In this document: piece after piece, positions 35,552-44,237 of the stretch
Numbering within the stretch: the first letter of the stretch is position 1
Layout: every line of letters begins with the position of its first letter
Assembly (NCBI GenBank): GCA_037414955.1
Contig: JBBEWH010000203.1
Span: 7,720-71,719, forward strand
From: Phytohabitans sp037414955
GTDB lineage: Bacteria > Actinomycetota > Actinomycetes > Mycobacteriales > Micromonosporaceae
Length of the DNA: 64,000 nt
Direction of reading: 5' to 3'
Made by a program: the position numbers and the translations under genes
Notes under the pieces: model-generated
What the model saw: the letters and a program-made list of their open reading frames with translations, nothing else
Told to the model about the DNA's origin: nothing
The model's database searches: none

Positions 35552-36826
35552 ATGGGCGCCTCGGAGGAGATCGTCGTGGTGGTCCACGACACCGGGCGGA
35601 GCTGGGTGGCGCAGGTCGCCGCCGTGGTCCGGGCCGCGGGCTGCCTGGTGGGGCTGGTGACGGCGGACCCCGCGAACCTGGCGTCTCTTGTGGACCGGAT
35701 GGCGACCGTCGACGATCCCACCGACCCCGGGGCGGTGGCCGCGGCCGCGCGGCGGCTCGCCCGAGGTGCCCGGATCGGCGCGGTGCTGTCCGGCAACGAC
35801 GGCTGCGTCGCCGGCGCCGCGGCCGCCGCCGAGCTGCTGGGCGTCGGGCGGTCGCCGGCGCACGCGGTCGCGCGCACCCGCGACAAGCACGCCACCCGGC
35901 GCGCGCTGCGGGACGCCGGGCTGCCCGGACCCCGGTACGCGCTGCTGTCCACTGAGGAGGACGCACAGTCGGTGGCCGACGACGTCGGGCTGCCGGCGGT
36001 CGTCAAGCCGGTCAACGGTACCGGCAGCCATCTGGTCCTGGCGGTCGACAGCGTGCCGGCGCTGGCGGCGGCCTACCGGACGCTGGCCGCGCGGGTGCCC
36101 GCCGCCGACGTGGGCCGGCTCTACGCGCGGCCGCTGGCCGGCGGCGCCGTCGACCCGCGGCGGTCCTTCCTGGTGGAGAGCCGGCTGTCGGGGCGGGAGT
36201 ACTGCGTCGACGTCATCGTGCGCGACGGGGCCGTCGAGCAGCTCCCGCTGATCGACAAGGCGCTCGTCGACGAGCGGTTCTTCGAGCTGGGCTTCGCCCT
36301 CCCGCCGCTCGACCTGCCGGCGCACCGGGCGGCGGGCATCCGCGCCGCCGTGGCCGACGCCGTGCGGGCCGTCGGCCTCGACAACACGGTGGCGCACATC
36401 GAGGTGATCGACGACGAGCGGGCCGGTCCGACCATTGTGGAGATCAACGGCGGGCGGCCGGGCGGGCCGTCGCCGCACACGCTCTACCGCCTGACCGCCG
36501 GCATCGACATGGTCGCGGAGGCGGTCGCGGTGGCCCGGGGCGTACCGGCGCCCCGCACCGCGCCGCTGCTGCCGACGCCGCTGGCCTCCCTCAACGTCTT
36601 CGCGGCGGGGACCGGACGGCTCACCGCGATCCACGGGCTCGACCGGCTGGCCGAACACCCGGACGTGCTGCACGTGGTCGCGGCGCGCGGCGCCGGCGAC
36701 GCGGTCAGCCACGAACGGGAGACGCACGTGCTGCTCGTCGTCGTCGCCGGCTTCCTCGACGCCGCCGACCTCGCGTCCACCTACGACGAAGTGTCCACAC
36801 TGGTCCGCCTGGAGGTTGCGGTATGA
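35552..36826 (+). CDS. ATP-grasp ligase of the biosynthetic operon
   Basis: A 424-aa ATP-grasp enzyme of the carboxylate-amine/thiol ligase class. Landmarks: an N-terminal Rossmann-like region, RDKHATRRALRDAGLPGPRYALL, the ATP loop VVKPVNGTGSHLVLAV, VESRLSGREYCVDVIV and the Mg-binding EINGGRPGGPS. Such enzymes activate a carboxylate as acyl phosphate and join an amine. It could cap or release the NRPS/PKS product, which lacks a terminal thioesterase (inference). It begins two bases after the PKS stop and overlaps the ABC ATPase by ATGA. Confidence 0.88.
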   Translation: MGASEEIVVVVHDTGRSWVAQVAAVVRAAGCLVGLVTADPANLASLVDRMATVDDPTDPGAVAAAARRLARGARIGAVLSGNDGCVAGAAAAAELLGVGRSPAHAVARTRDKHATRRALRDAGLPGPRYALLSTEEDAQSVADDVGLPAVVKPVNGTGSHLVLAVDSVPALAAAYRTLAARVPAADVGRLYARPLAGGAVDPRRSFLVESRLSGREYCVDVIVRDGAVEQLPLIDKALVDERFFELGFALPPLDLPAHRAAGIRAAVADAVRAVGLDNTVAHIEVIDDERAGPTIVEINGGRPGGPSPHTLYRLTAGIDMVAEAVAVARGVPAPRTAPLLPTPLASLNVFAAGTGRLTAIHGLDRLAEHPDVLHVVAARGAGDAVSHERETHVLLVVVAGFLDAADLASTYDEVSTLVRLEVAV

Positions 36827-37668
36827 AGGCTGTCATCGAGGTGCGCGGGCTGCGCAAGGCGTACCGGGGCGTGGCCGCCGTCGACGGCCTGGACCTGGCG
36901 GTCCAGGCGGGCGAGGTGTTCGCGGTGCTCGGCCCGAACGGCGCCGGCAAGACCACGACCATCGAGATCCTGGAGGGGTACCGGCACCGCGACGCCGGCG
37001 AGGTGAGCGTGCTCGGCACCGACCCGGCGCGGGCCGGGGTGGCCTGGCGGGCCCGGGTCGGCGTGGTGCTCCAGGAGGCCACCGACGCCGGGCTGCTGAC
37101 CGTCGCGGAGACGGTGCGGCACTTCGCGGGGTACTACGCCCGCGCCCGCGACCCCGACGAGGTGATCGAGCTGGTGGGGCTGACCGAGAAGCGGGCGGCC
37201 CGGGTCCGGAAACTGTCCGGCGGCCAGCGCCGGCGGCTCGACGTGGCGCTCGGCATCCTCGGCCGGCCCGAGCTGGTGTTCATGGACGAGCCGACCACCG
37301 GCTTCGACCCGGAGGCGCGCCGCAAGTTCTGGGGGGTGATCCGGTCGCTGGCCACCGAGGGCACCACCGTGCTGCTGACCACCCACTACCTCGACGAGGC
37401 CGAGGCGCTCGCCGACCGGGTCGCGGTGGTCGCGCGGGGCCGGGTGGTCGCGTCCGGCAAACCCAGCCAGCTGGGCGCCCGCGACCTGGCCGAGACCGTC
37501 GTCCAGTGGCGGGACAACGGGGTACCCCGGACCGAGCGCACCACCACCCCGACCGCGCTGATCGTCGACCTCGCGCGGCGGTTCGGCGGCGAGGTGCCCG
37601 GGCTGGGCATGCACCAGCCGACGCTGGAGGACGTCTATCTGGACCTCGTGGGAGGGGCGTCGACGTGA
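36823..37668 (+). CDS. ABC transporter ATP-binding protein
   Basis: A 281-aa ABC-2-type ATPase of the drug-export (DrrA/CcmA-like) class. It has a Walker A motif GPNGAGKTTT, Q-loop LQEATD, signature KLSGGQRRRLDVAL, Walker B LVFMDEPTTGFDP and an H-loop TTHYLDEAEAL. The C-terminal DrrA-like extension ends HQPTLEDVYLDLVG. It overlaps the permease gene by GTGA and probably exports the operon's product as a dimer with it. Confidence 0.93.
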   Translation: MKAVIEVRGLRKAYRGVAAVDGLDLAVQAGEVFAVLGPNGAGKTTTIEILEGYRHRDAGEVSVLGTDPARAGVAWRARVGVVLQEATDAGLLTVAETVRHFAGYYARARDPDEVIELVGLTEKRAARVRKLSGGQRRRLDVALGILGRPELVFMDEPTTGFDPEARRKFWGVIRSLATEGTTVLLTTHYLDEAEALADRVAVVARGRVVASGKPSQLGARDLAETVVQWRDNGVPRTERTTTPTALIVDLARRFGGEVPGLGMHQPTLEDVYLDLVGGAST

Positions 37669-38465
37669 TTCTTCAGCTGGGGCTGTCCCGGGGCGTGCTG
37701 GAGACCCGGCAGTTCTTCCGCGCCCGCGACTCGGTGATCTTCATGTTCGCGCTGCCGATCCTCTTCATGCTGATCTTCGGTGCGATCTTCGGCGACCAGC
37801 CGCTCGGCGCGGCCGGCCAGGGGTACACCTACAGCCAGGCGCTGGTGCCGGCGCTGATGACGTTCTCGATCCTGTCCACGGCGATGGTCAACATCGGGTT
37901 CTGGATCGCGATCGACCGGGAGAACGGCACGCTGCGGCGCCTGACCACCATGCCGATGCCGCGACCGGCGTACTTCCTCGGCAAGGTCGTGATGGTGCTG
38001 GTCATCGGCCTCATCAGCGTGTCGGTGCTGGTCGCGGCCGGCGTGCTGCTCTACGACGTGCGGCTGCCGGCCACGCCCGGCAAGTGGCTGACCGTCGGCT
38101 GGGTCACCGTGCTCGGCTTCGCCGTGCTCGGGGTGCTCGGGGTGGCGATGTCCAGCCTGGTCACGCACGCCCGCTCGGCCGCCGCGGTGATGAACCTGCC
38201 GGCGCTCACGCTCGCGTTCATCTCCGGCATCTTCATCCGGTACACCGAGATCCCGGGCTGGATGTACAGCTTCGCCGCGCTGTTCCCGGTGAAGTGGATC
38301 GCGCAGGGGCTGCGCGCCGGCTTCCTGCCCGACGCGTACGCCGCCGACGAGCCGGCCGGCGGCTGGGAGGAGGGCCGCATCCTCCTCGTGCTGCTCGCCT
38401 GGCTGGCGATCGGCGTGGCCCTCTGCGTCACCACCTTCCGCTGGAAACGCACCGGCGACGGCTGA
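37665..38465 (+). CDS. ABC-2 type permease
   Basis: A 266-aa six-helix ABC-2 permease (VIFMFALPILFMLIFGAIFG, then ALMTFSILSTAMVNIGFW and the conserved ENGTLRRLTTMPMPRPAYFLGK). The last helices include LTLAFISGIFIRY and FPVKWIAQGLR. The GTG start at 37665 overlaps the ATPase stop and is preceded by GGGAGGGG. It is the last gene of the operon; a palindromic element follows 15 bp downstream. Confidence 0.92.
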   Translation: MILQLGLSRGVLETRQFFRARDSVIFMFALPILFMLIFGAIFGDQPLGAAGQGYTYSQALVPALMTFSILSTAMVNIGFWIAIDRENGTLRRLTTMPMPRPAYFLGKVVMVLVIGLISVSVLVAAGVLLYDVRLPATPGKWLTVGWVTVLGFAVLGVLGVAMSSLVTHARSAAAVMNLPALTLAFISGIFIRYTEIPGWMYSFAALFPVKWIAQGLRAGFLPDAYAADEPAGGWEEGRILLVLLAWLAIGVALCVTTFRWKRTGDG

Positions 38466-38480
38466 CCCCTCCCTCACTCC

Positions 38481-38536
38481 CATGATCAAGGCGTGCCACA
38501 AGTCGTTAGAGCGACTTGAGGGACCCCTTGATCATG
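38481..38536. repeat. ATGATCAAGG palindrome (dispersed family)
   Basis: CATGATCAAGG at the left and CCTTGATCATG at the right, with CAAGTCG/CGACTTG near the centre. The arms are imperfect: GCGTGCCA faces TGAGGGACC. It lies between the convergent exporter operon and a secreted-protein gene, and supplies the stop codon and last dozen codons of the latter. No T-tract, so its action as a terminator is uncertain. Confidence 0.75.
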
Positions 38537-38950
38537 GATGTCGGTGGGGCAGCGGCGGTCCTCGTACCAGGGGCCGCACCGATCCGGGCCGCCGCTGGAG
38601 GAGCACTCGATCCGGAGGTCGTAGTTCATGTCGATGACCGCCCGGTACGAGATGACCCGGTTGTCGTACATGGACACCGGTATCACCTCCTGGCCCCCGC
38701 ACCCCGGGCCGCTGAGATGCTTCCAGGTGTCGCCCGAGCCGGCCGTGCCGTACTTCCACACGCCGTCGGCCCAGCCGTCGTTGCCGCACGAGGTCTCGTC
38801 GTTGATGGCGAAGGTGTTGGTGCTGCTGTAGAACGTGACCCGCGACCCGGGTATCTCGGTGCTGCCGGACGCGGCCGCCGCGGTGGCGCCGGACAGCACC
38901 AGCGCGGTCACGGTGGCCAGGATGACCAGCAGCCTTCTCCCTGTACGCAC
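38486..38950 (-). CDS. secreted protein, 3' end made of a palindromic repeat
   Basis: A 154-aa protein with a Sec signal (GRRLLVILATVTALVLSGATAAAA). The mature part has SCGNDGW, GPGCGGQEVIP and ECSSSGGPDRCGPWYEDRRC, giving several cysteines and the look of a small beta-sandwich secreted protein. No family is recognised. Its last dozen or so residues (DQGVPQVALTTC) are translated from the adjacent palindrome. Start GTG 38950 behind GAGGGGGAAC. Confidence 0.7.
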   Translation of the reverse strand: MRTGRRLLVILATVTALVLSGATAAAASGSTEIPGSRVTFYSSTNTFAINDETSCGNDGWADGVWKYGTAGSGDTWKHLSGPGCGGQEVIPVSMYDNRVISYRAVIDMNYDLRIECSSSGGPDRCGPWYEDRRCPTDIHDQGVPQVALTTCGTP

Positions 38951-39095
38951 GGAATGTTCCCCCTCTTCGGGTGGTGGGATGGCTCGTTCCTGAGCAAGGA
39001 TGTGTCGGACGGCGACGGTCGCGCAGGAGTCCTGCGGTCTGCGACGCAACACGCAGGTCAGCGACGCGGCCGTCCGCGAACGGGGGCGAACGCAC

Positions 39096-40094
39096 ATGCC
39101 GATCCTGCGGATCCACTTCACCGGTGCCGACCTGGTGCGGCTGCACCTGGCCGACACGCCCGACCCGCTGTGGGAGACGGTGCTCAGCCTCCAGATCCTC
39201 AAGGCCCGCTACGCGCCGATCTTCCACGCGTGGCGGCGCCGCACCCGCGACGCGCTGCGCCAGACCGGCCAGATTGGACAGACGAGGGCGGTGCTGTCGC
39301 CACTGACCCCCGACACGTCCTACTTTCCCGACTTTCTCACGCCCGCGGAAGGGCTGCTCAGCCTGCCGGCGGGCCTCGACGCCATCCGGCACACGCCCGT
39401 CCACCGCGTCCGGCACGAGGTGCGGCGGCTGGCCTTCCCGGCGTCGGTACCACCGGAGGTCAAGCGGCTCGCCGACGGCGACCGGGACCTGCTCGCGGAG
39501 CTCGGCGGGGCGCTCGCCGGCTACCATCGGGCCGCCATCGCGCCGTACTGGGAGGCGATGAAGCGCGGCGTGGAGGTCGAGCACGCGCGCCGGGCGCTGC
39601 ATCGCCGCGCCGGCGGGCCGGCGGGCCTGCTGGCCGGCTTCGGGCCGGGGATGCGCTGGCGGCCGCCGGTCCTGGAGATGCCGTACGCCGTCGACCGGGA
39701 CCTGCACCTCGACGGGCGCGGGCTGCTGCTGATCCCGTCGTACTTCTGCTGGTACCACCCGGTGGCGCTGGCCGATTCCGGCCTGCCACCGGCCATCGTC
39801 TACCCGCTCCGCCCGACCGCGGACCTGATCCACCACTGCCCGGCGACCGCCGCCGAGCCGGCTCTGGACCGGCTGGTCGGACCGACGCGGGCCCGCGTGC
39901 TGCACGGCACCGCCGCCGGGGCCAGCACGAGCGAGTTGGCCCGCCGCGCCGGCGTCGCGCCCACCACCGCGAGCCAGCACGCGGCGGTGCTGCGCGACGC
40001 CGGCCTGATCCGCAGCGAACGGGACGCCAACACGGTCATCCACACCCTGACCCCGCTCGGGGCGGCCCTGCTCGGCGCGACCCCTCCCTCATGA
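39096..40094 (+). CDS. ArsR-type winged-helix regulator with DUF5937-like N-terminus
   Basis: A 332-aa protein. The N-terminal ILRIHFTGADLVRLHLADTPDPLWETVLSLQIL is typical of the DUF5937 group. The C-terminal 90 residues form an ArsR-like helix-turn-helix (TSELARRAGVAPTTASQHAAVLRDAGLI). No metal-binding cysteine motif is seen. The start at 39096 follows GGGGGCG. The TGA stop is inside the palindrome at 40090. Target genes are unknown; it is divergent from the secreted-protein gene. Confidence 0.85.
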   Translation: MPILRIHFTGADLVRLHLADTPDPLWETVLSLQILKARYAPIFHAWRRRTRDALRQTGQIGQTRAVLSPLTPDTSYFPDFLTPAEGLLSLPAGLDAIRHTPVHRVRHEVRRLAFPASVPPEVKRLADGDRDLLAELGGALAGYHRAAIAPYWEAMKRGVEVEHARRALHRRAGGPAGLLAGFGPGMRWRPPVLEMPYAVDRDLHLDGRGLLLIPSYFCWYHPVALADSGLPPAIVYPLRPTADLIHHCPATAAEPALDRLVGPTRARVLHGTAAGASTSELARRAGVAPTTASQHAAVLRDAGLIRSERDANTVIHTLTPLGAALLGATPPS

Positions 40095-40144
40095 TCGGGC
40101 GTCCTTCACGTAGCTAGAACTACGTGAAGGACGCCCTGATCATG
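40090..40144. repeat. ATGATC palindrome (dispersed family)
   Basis: Near-perfect arms of about 24 nt beginning CATGATCGGGCGTCC and ending GGACGCCCTGATCATG, around a CTAGAA loop. The inner arms read TTCACGTAG/CTACGTGAA, whereas other copies have CTCAAGT/ACTTGAG or TTCAAGT/ACTTGAA. It lies between convergent genes and contains both stop codons. Confidence 0.8.
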
Positions 40145-40265
40145 GGTGGGCGCGGGTCGCGGCGTGGCGGGCCGCGCGGTAGCCGAAGACGACCGCGGGC
40201 GCGAGCGTCGCGCCCGGCCCGGGGTACTGTGCCGCGTCGACCTCGCGGTCCCACGGCTCGCTCAC
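40140..40265 (-). pseudogene. internally deleted FAD-dependent dehydrogenase, ends only
   Basis: A 41-codon frame begins two codons after the SDR stop (GTG 40265). The first ten residues, VSEPWDREVD, match the usual start of KstD/fumarate-reductase-like flavoproteins, just before the FAD motif. The rest, YPGPGATLAPAVVFGYRAARHAA, matches their very C-terminus. The roughly 500 residues between are missing, and the join keeps the frame. The stop lies in the palindrome at 40090-40144. The intact gene would have formed an operon with the SDR. Confidence 0.7.
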
Positions 40266-40267
40266 CG

Positions 40268-41032
40268 CTAGACCGCCGACCAGCCGTTGTCGACGGGGAG
40301 GACGGCGCCGTTGATGTTGCTGGCCGCGTCGGAGGCGAGGAACACGATCGCGGCGGCCTGCTCGTCCGCCTCCGCGACCCGGCCCACGTTCCCCCGGTAC
40401 GCCATGAGGGCCTGGACGCCGCGCGTGGTCGGGTCGATGTCCGGGATCATGCCGGTCGCGGTGCCGCCGGGCGCGATCGCGTTGGTGCGGATGCCGGCGT
40501 CGCGGTACATGACCGCCAGCGACCGGGTGAGGCCGACGATGCCGTGCTTCGACGCGGTGTACGCGGTGCCGGCGGCGCTGCCGCGCAGCCCGGCCTCGGA
40601 GGCCGTGTTGACGATCGCGCCCTTGCCCTTCGCGAGCATGTGCGGCAGCGCGGCGCGGGTCAGCAGGAACGGCGCGGTGAGGTTGACCCGGATCAGCCGC
40701 TCCCACTCCGCGTCGGAGACGTCGGCGGCCGCCGACATCGAGTCCATGATGCCGGCGTTGTTGACCAGGACGTCCACGCCGCCGAACGTATCCACGGCGG
40801 TGCGCACGACCAGGTCGACCACGACCTGGTCGCTCAGGTCGCCGGTCACCGCGACCGCGGTGCCCCCGGACGCCTCGATCCGCGCCACGACGTCCTTCGC
40901 GCCCTCGGCGTTGAGGTCGGCGACCAGCACCCGGGCGCCCTCCCGGGCGAACCGCAGCGCGGCGGCCCGGCCGATGCCCGACCCCGCGCCGGTCACGATG
41001 ACGCTGCTGTTGTCCAACCCGCTGCCGCTCAT
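40268..41032 (-). CDS. short-chain dehydrogenase/reductase
   Basis: A 254-aa classical SDR. The cofactor motif is TGAGSGIG; the following VLVADLN suggests NAD(H) preference. NNAG is present, and the catalytic Ser145, Tyr158 and Lys162 are in place (NTASEAG, YTASK). The C-terminus AVLPVDNGWSAV is typical. The substrate is unknown; the adjacent flavoprotein scar and TetR gene suggest a lost steroid-like or alicyclic catabolic unit. The 92-bp divergent gap to the TetR gene holds CGAC-TTTTT-GTCG, a candidate operator. Confidence 0.88.
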   Translation of the reverse strand: MSGSGLDNSSVIVTGAGSGIGRAAALRFAREGARVLVADLNAEGAKDVVARIEASGGTAVAVTGDLSDQVVVDLVVRTAVDTFGGVDVLVNNAGIMDSMSAAADVSDAEWERLIRVNLTAPFLLTRAALPHMLAKGKGAIVNTASEAGLRGSAAGTAYTASKHGIVGLTRSLAVMYRDAGIRTNAIAPGGTATGMIPDIDPTTRGVQALMAYRGNVGRVAEADEQAAAIVFLASDAASNINGAVLPVDNGWSAV

Positions 41033-41124
41033 GCTGTCCTCCGATGCCCGCTTGTGGATCAGACCACACGGTACGACTTTTTGTCGCTGCGTGCCAGTAA
41101 GTCACGGAGTGGTAGTTTGCCCAG

Positions 41125-41736
41125 GTGTCGACGGACCGTGGCGCCCGCCGGACCGGCCGCCCACCGCTGACCGAGCGGCGCAGGGCGCAGACCCGCCTGG
41201 CGATCGCCCGTGAGGCCGTCCGCCTGTTCACCGCCCAGGGGGTCGCGGCGACGTCCGCCGAGGAGATCGCTGCCGCCGCGGGCATCTCCGCCCGCACGCT
41301 GTGGCGCTACTTCCCCACCAAGGAGAGCTGCGTCCTGCCCCTGCTGACCCCCGGCATCGAGGTCGCGGCGCGCGCCCTGGCCGGGTGGCCGCCGGGCCGG
41401 GACGTGACCGACTTCCTCGATGAACTGGAGCGCGGCGGCGACGTCCTCTCCGACGTCACCAGCCTGCTCGACCTGGTGCGCCTCACCCGCACCGAGCCGG
41501 GCCTGCGTGCGGTGTGGCTCCAGGTGCACGGCGACGCCGAGCCGGTGTTCGCCGCGGCGCTCGCCCGGCGGGCCGGGCGCCCGGCGGGCGACCTCGACAT
41601 CCAGGTGCGGGCGGCGATGGTCAACGCCGCGCTCCGGGTGGCCGTGGAACACCACGCCGAGCACGGCGCCACCGATCTTCTCGCGACGGTGCGCACCGCC
41701 CTGCGCACCGTCGCCGACGGCCTTGCCTCCCCATGA
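41125..41736 (+). CDS. TetR family regulator
   Basis: A 203-aa regulator. The N-terminal helix-turn-helix region runs from AIAREAVRLFTAQGVAATSAEEIAAAAGISARTLWRYFPTKE. The C-terminal ligand domain is not assignable to a subfamily. The start is GTG 41125. Divergent from the SDR gene, which it probably represses together with itself. The stop lies 10 bp before a palindromic element. Confidence 0.88.
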   Translation: MSTDRGARRTGRPPLTERRRAQTRLAIAREAVRLFTAQGVAATSAEEIAAAAGISARTLWRYFPTKESCVLPLLTPGIEVAARALAGWPPGRDVTDFLDELERGGDVLSDVTSLLDLVRLTRTEPGLRAVWLQVHGDAEPVFAAALARRAGRPAGDLDIQVRAAMVNAALRVAVEHHAEHGATDLLATVRTALRTVADGLASP

Positions 41737-41745
41737 TCCAGCCCT

Positions 41746-41807
41746 CCCCATGATCAAGGCGTCCCTCAAGTAGTCCTAGCGACTACAGGGACGCCTTGAT
41801 CATGGGG
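41746..41807. repeat. ATGATCAAGG palindrome (dispersed family)
   Basis: CCCCATGATCAAGGCGTCCC on the left pairs with its complement on the right. The central GTAGTC/GACTAC pairs around CTAGC, while the CTCAA stretch of the left arm has lost its partner (CAAGTAGTC versus GACTACAGG). It lies between the convergent TetR gene and the 751-aa gene, with the latter's stop at its edge. Confidence 0.8.
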
Positions 41808-44055
41808 AGGGGCGGTGATAGCGGGTGACCGCGCCGACCACGACCATGATCAGCACGATGACCACGATGATCGCGACCGCGTCCCGGCTGCGCAGGTCGT
41901 ACCCCGCCTGCAGGATCTGCCCGAGCCCCGACACGCCCACGGCGGCGATGACGGCCAGCATCGTGTCCAGCCGCGCTCGCTGGCGCCGATCCCGCGCCTG
42001 CACCAGCTGCGCCTCGCGCTCGCGGCGCCGGCGCACCAGCACCTCGAGCCGCTGGCCGAGCCGGTCGTCCAGCACCGCGTCGACGTTGCGGGTCAGCTCG
42101 GCCTCCCGCTCGGCGAACCCCGACGCGGCCAGCATCGCGCGCAGCGTCCGCGCCACCAGCGGCGAGGCCACCAGCGCCGGCGAGCGGATGAGATCCAGCG
42201 TGGCGCGCGCGTCGGCCGCGAACGCGTGCAGGCGTACCCGCTGCCGCTCCAACTGCTCGGCGTGGCGGGTCAGCGCCTCGACGTCCGCGTCCGCGGCCGG
42301 TTCCGGCGTCTGTTTCGTCACGGTGTCGAGGAAGAGGGCCAGCGCGTCGGACCAGCCGGCGAACAGCCCGTCCAGCGACGCGGTGAACTCCGCCATCTGC
42401 AGGCGGGTGGTGACCCAGAACGCCGGCGAGCCGAGCGCCGCGATCAGCGTGGTGTTGCAGGTCCGCGCCACCATCTCGTCGCACCGCCGGTCGACGTCCA
42501 GCACGGCGTCCTCGCGCGGCGGGTAGCTGATCCAGTCGGCGGGCGCGCCGAAGATGTTGGGCACCGCGCGCAGCAGCACCTGACCGCCGACGGCGTCGCG
42601 CAGCTCCGCGACCGACACCACCGGGCGCCGGCGCGCGCGGGGCACCCGGGGCCCGGCGCCCAGCGAGGCCTCCAGCACGGTGATCAGCACGTGGAACATG
42701 CCCGGCCGCACGCTGACCGCGGTGCCGCCGCCGATCGCCGCCCCGATCGCTTCGATCACGTCGACCGCGTACGCCGACAGCCGCGGCCACACCCGCGCCG
42801 TGCCGGCGCACCGGACCCGCACCTCGGCGTGCTCCGGCGCCGACCGCAGCACGGCACTGTATACATCGGATACCGACGCGTCGCGCAGGTCCATCGCCAG
42901 CCGCAGGTGGTGATTGCCCAACTGGGACAGGCGCACCTCGGCGACCAGCCGGCCGAGCGGCCGGCCGTCGAGATCCTCCACAATGGCGTCCGGCAGCGCG
43001 ACGGCCGCGCCGTCGTACCGGCGGCCGAGCGCGTCGGACCCGTTCCAGATGTCGTCCAGCGCCAGCGTTTCGTTCACCGTGTGCGGCCGGACGCCCGCCA
43101 GCTCCCAGCGGCCACCGTCGGCGCGCGCCGCGGCGACGACCCGGTCCCCGGACATGCCGCGCACGGCGAACGGGTACATGTGGATCACCGTGCCGTCGTC
43201 GATGTGCAGCCACTCGTCGTCCCGGTGCCGGCACAGGCGCTCCAGCGTGTTGCGGTAGGCCCGCAGTTCGGAGCGCTGATCCGGGTCGCAGCCGGCGCTC
43301 CCCTCGGCGGCGCGCAGGCCGGCGAGCGCCCCGGTGACGAGCGCGCCGTCGCACGCCGCGCCGTCGAAGAAGGCCACCAGCGCGCGGCCGGCGCCGGCCA
43401 GCGCCGCGTTGTAGCACCGGGACGCCGCGCCCTCCGCCGCCACGAAGCGCGCGATCACGGTACCCGCCACGGGTGCCGCCGAGGCCGCCGCGACCGCGGC
43501 GGCGGCGCACGCCGCCGCGCGGTCCGCGACGTCCGCGAGCCGCACCAGGTTGTTACCGATCATCTCGTTCTCGACCGCGATCTCCCAGTCGAGAGTCTCC
43601 AGCAGCCGGGCCACGGCGTCGGCGACTCCGATGTGGACGGCGTCGGCGACGTTCGGGCGGTGGGTCGTCCAGCTCCGGCGGGCGCCGCGCAGCGTCGCCC
43701 ACATCCGGTCGAAGTGGTACGTCGTCTTCCACGCGTCCAGGCACACCTGCCGCACGTAGCAGCACAGCACGGCGGCGCCCAGGGGCACCGTCACCGCCTG
43801 CCGGAACGCGTGGTCCAGGGCGGTGTCCACCTGGCGGTCGAAGTCCGGGGGCAGCCGGCGGTGCCGGCCGGCCGCCGCGTCCCGCGCGGCGTTCCAACTG
43901 GGCAGGCCGCGCACCGCGTCCACATCGACCTGACGCGCCGCGAGCCAGCGGCGCAACGATTCCGCGTCGCTCAGGTCCGGCGGCGCCTCGATGCGATCCA
44001 CCGCGTGATCCACAGTGGCCGGTGACAGGTCAGGAGTCAGCATGTCGATCCGCAC
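41800..44055 (-). CDS. large hypothetical protein with C-terminal coiled coil and membrane anchor
   Basis: A 751-aa protein (747 if it starts at ATG 44043) of no recognised family. The N-terminal half is helical and rich in Asp/Ala. The middle contains WLHIDDGTVIHMYPFAVRGMSGDRV and NETLALDDIWNGSD, beta-rich in look. Residues about 560-690 form a charged coiled coil, followed by two hydrophobic segments (TMLAVIAAVGVSGLGQILQ and AIIVVIVLIMVVVGAV). The end resembles a CorA-like stalk plus transmembrane pair. Alone on its strand, between a palindrome and an ArsR operon. No catalytic motif is recognised. Confidence 0.7.
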   Translation of the reverse strand: MRIDMLTPDLSPATVDHAVDRIEAPPDLSDAESLRRWLAARQVDVDAVRGLPSWNAARDAAAGRHRRLPPDFDRQVDTALDHAFRQAVTVPLGAAVLCCYVRQVCLDAWKTTYHFDRMWATLRGARRSWTTHRPNVADAVHIGVADAVARLLETLDWEIAVENEMIGNNLVRLADVADRAAACAAAAVAAASAAPVAGTVIARFVAAEGAASRCYNAALAGAGRALVAFFDGAACDGALVTGALAGLRAAEGSAGCDPDQRSELRAYRNTLERLCRHRDDEWLHIDDGTVIHMYPFAVRGMSGDRVVAAARADGGRWELAGVRPHTVNETLALDDIWNGSDALGRRYDGAAVALPDAIVEDLDGRPLGRLVAEVRLSQLGNHHLRLAMDLRDASVSDVYSAVLRSAPEHAEVRVRCAGTARVWPRLSAYAVDVIEAIGAAIGGGTAVSVRPGMFHVLITVLEASLGAGPRVPRARRRPVVSVAELRDAVGGQVLLRAVPNIFGAPADWISYPPREDAVLDVDRRCDEMVARTCNTTLIAALGSPAFWVTTRLQMAEFTASLDGLFAGWSDALALFLDTVTKQTPEPAADADVEALTRHAEQLERQRVRLHAFAADARATLDLIRSPALVASPLVARTLRAMLAASGFAEREAELTRNVDAVLDDRLGQRLEVLVRRRREREAQLVQARDRRQRARLDTMLAVIAAVGVSGLGQILQAGYDLRSRDAVAIIVVIVLIMVVVGAVTRYHRPSP

Positions 44056-44211
44056 GCTAGGCGACGGCCGCGGTCGCCCAGATAAACGGTCGTTGATCCG
44101 ACAGCACAGCCACCCAGTCGCGGTACGGGGACGTCGTCCGTGCGACGGAGGATCCCCCGAGCGGCCGACGGCGGCGGTTCACTTGCGCCGGCCGGCCGGC
44201 AGCGCTAACGT

Positions 44212-44227
44212 ACAACCAAATGGTTGT
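44212..44227. promoter_or_regulatory. ArsR-type operator overlapping the first ATG
   Basis: ACAACCA-AA-TGGTTGT, a 7-bp-arm palindrome, includes the first possible ATG (44220) of the ArsR gene. A second ATGGTTGTAG follows 18 bp later at the next ATG. Palindromes of this form are common autoregulatory sites of ArsR-SRPBCC operons. A protein bound here would block RNA polymerase or the start codon itself. Confidence 0.65.
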
Positions 44228-44237
44228 AGGTGAGCTG

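Noticed and set aside
20133..38466. A RiPP cluster with LanB as lanthipeptide dehydratase
   Set aside because: No cyclase, no SpaB_C domain and no plausible precursor peptide gene; all neighbours are NRPS/PKS functions.
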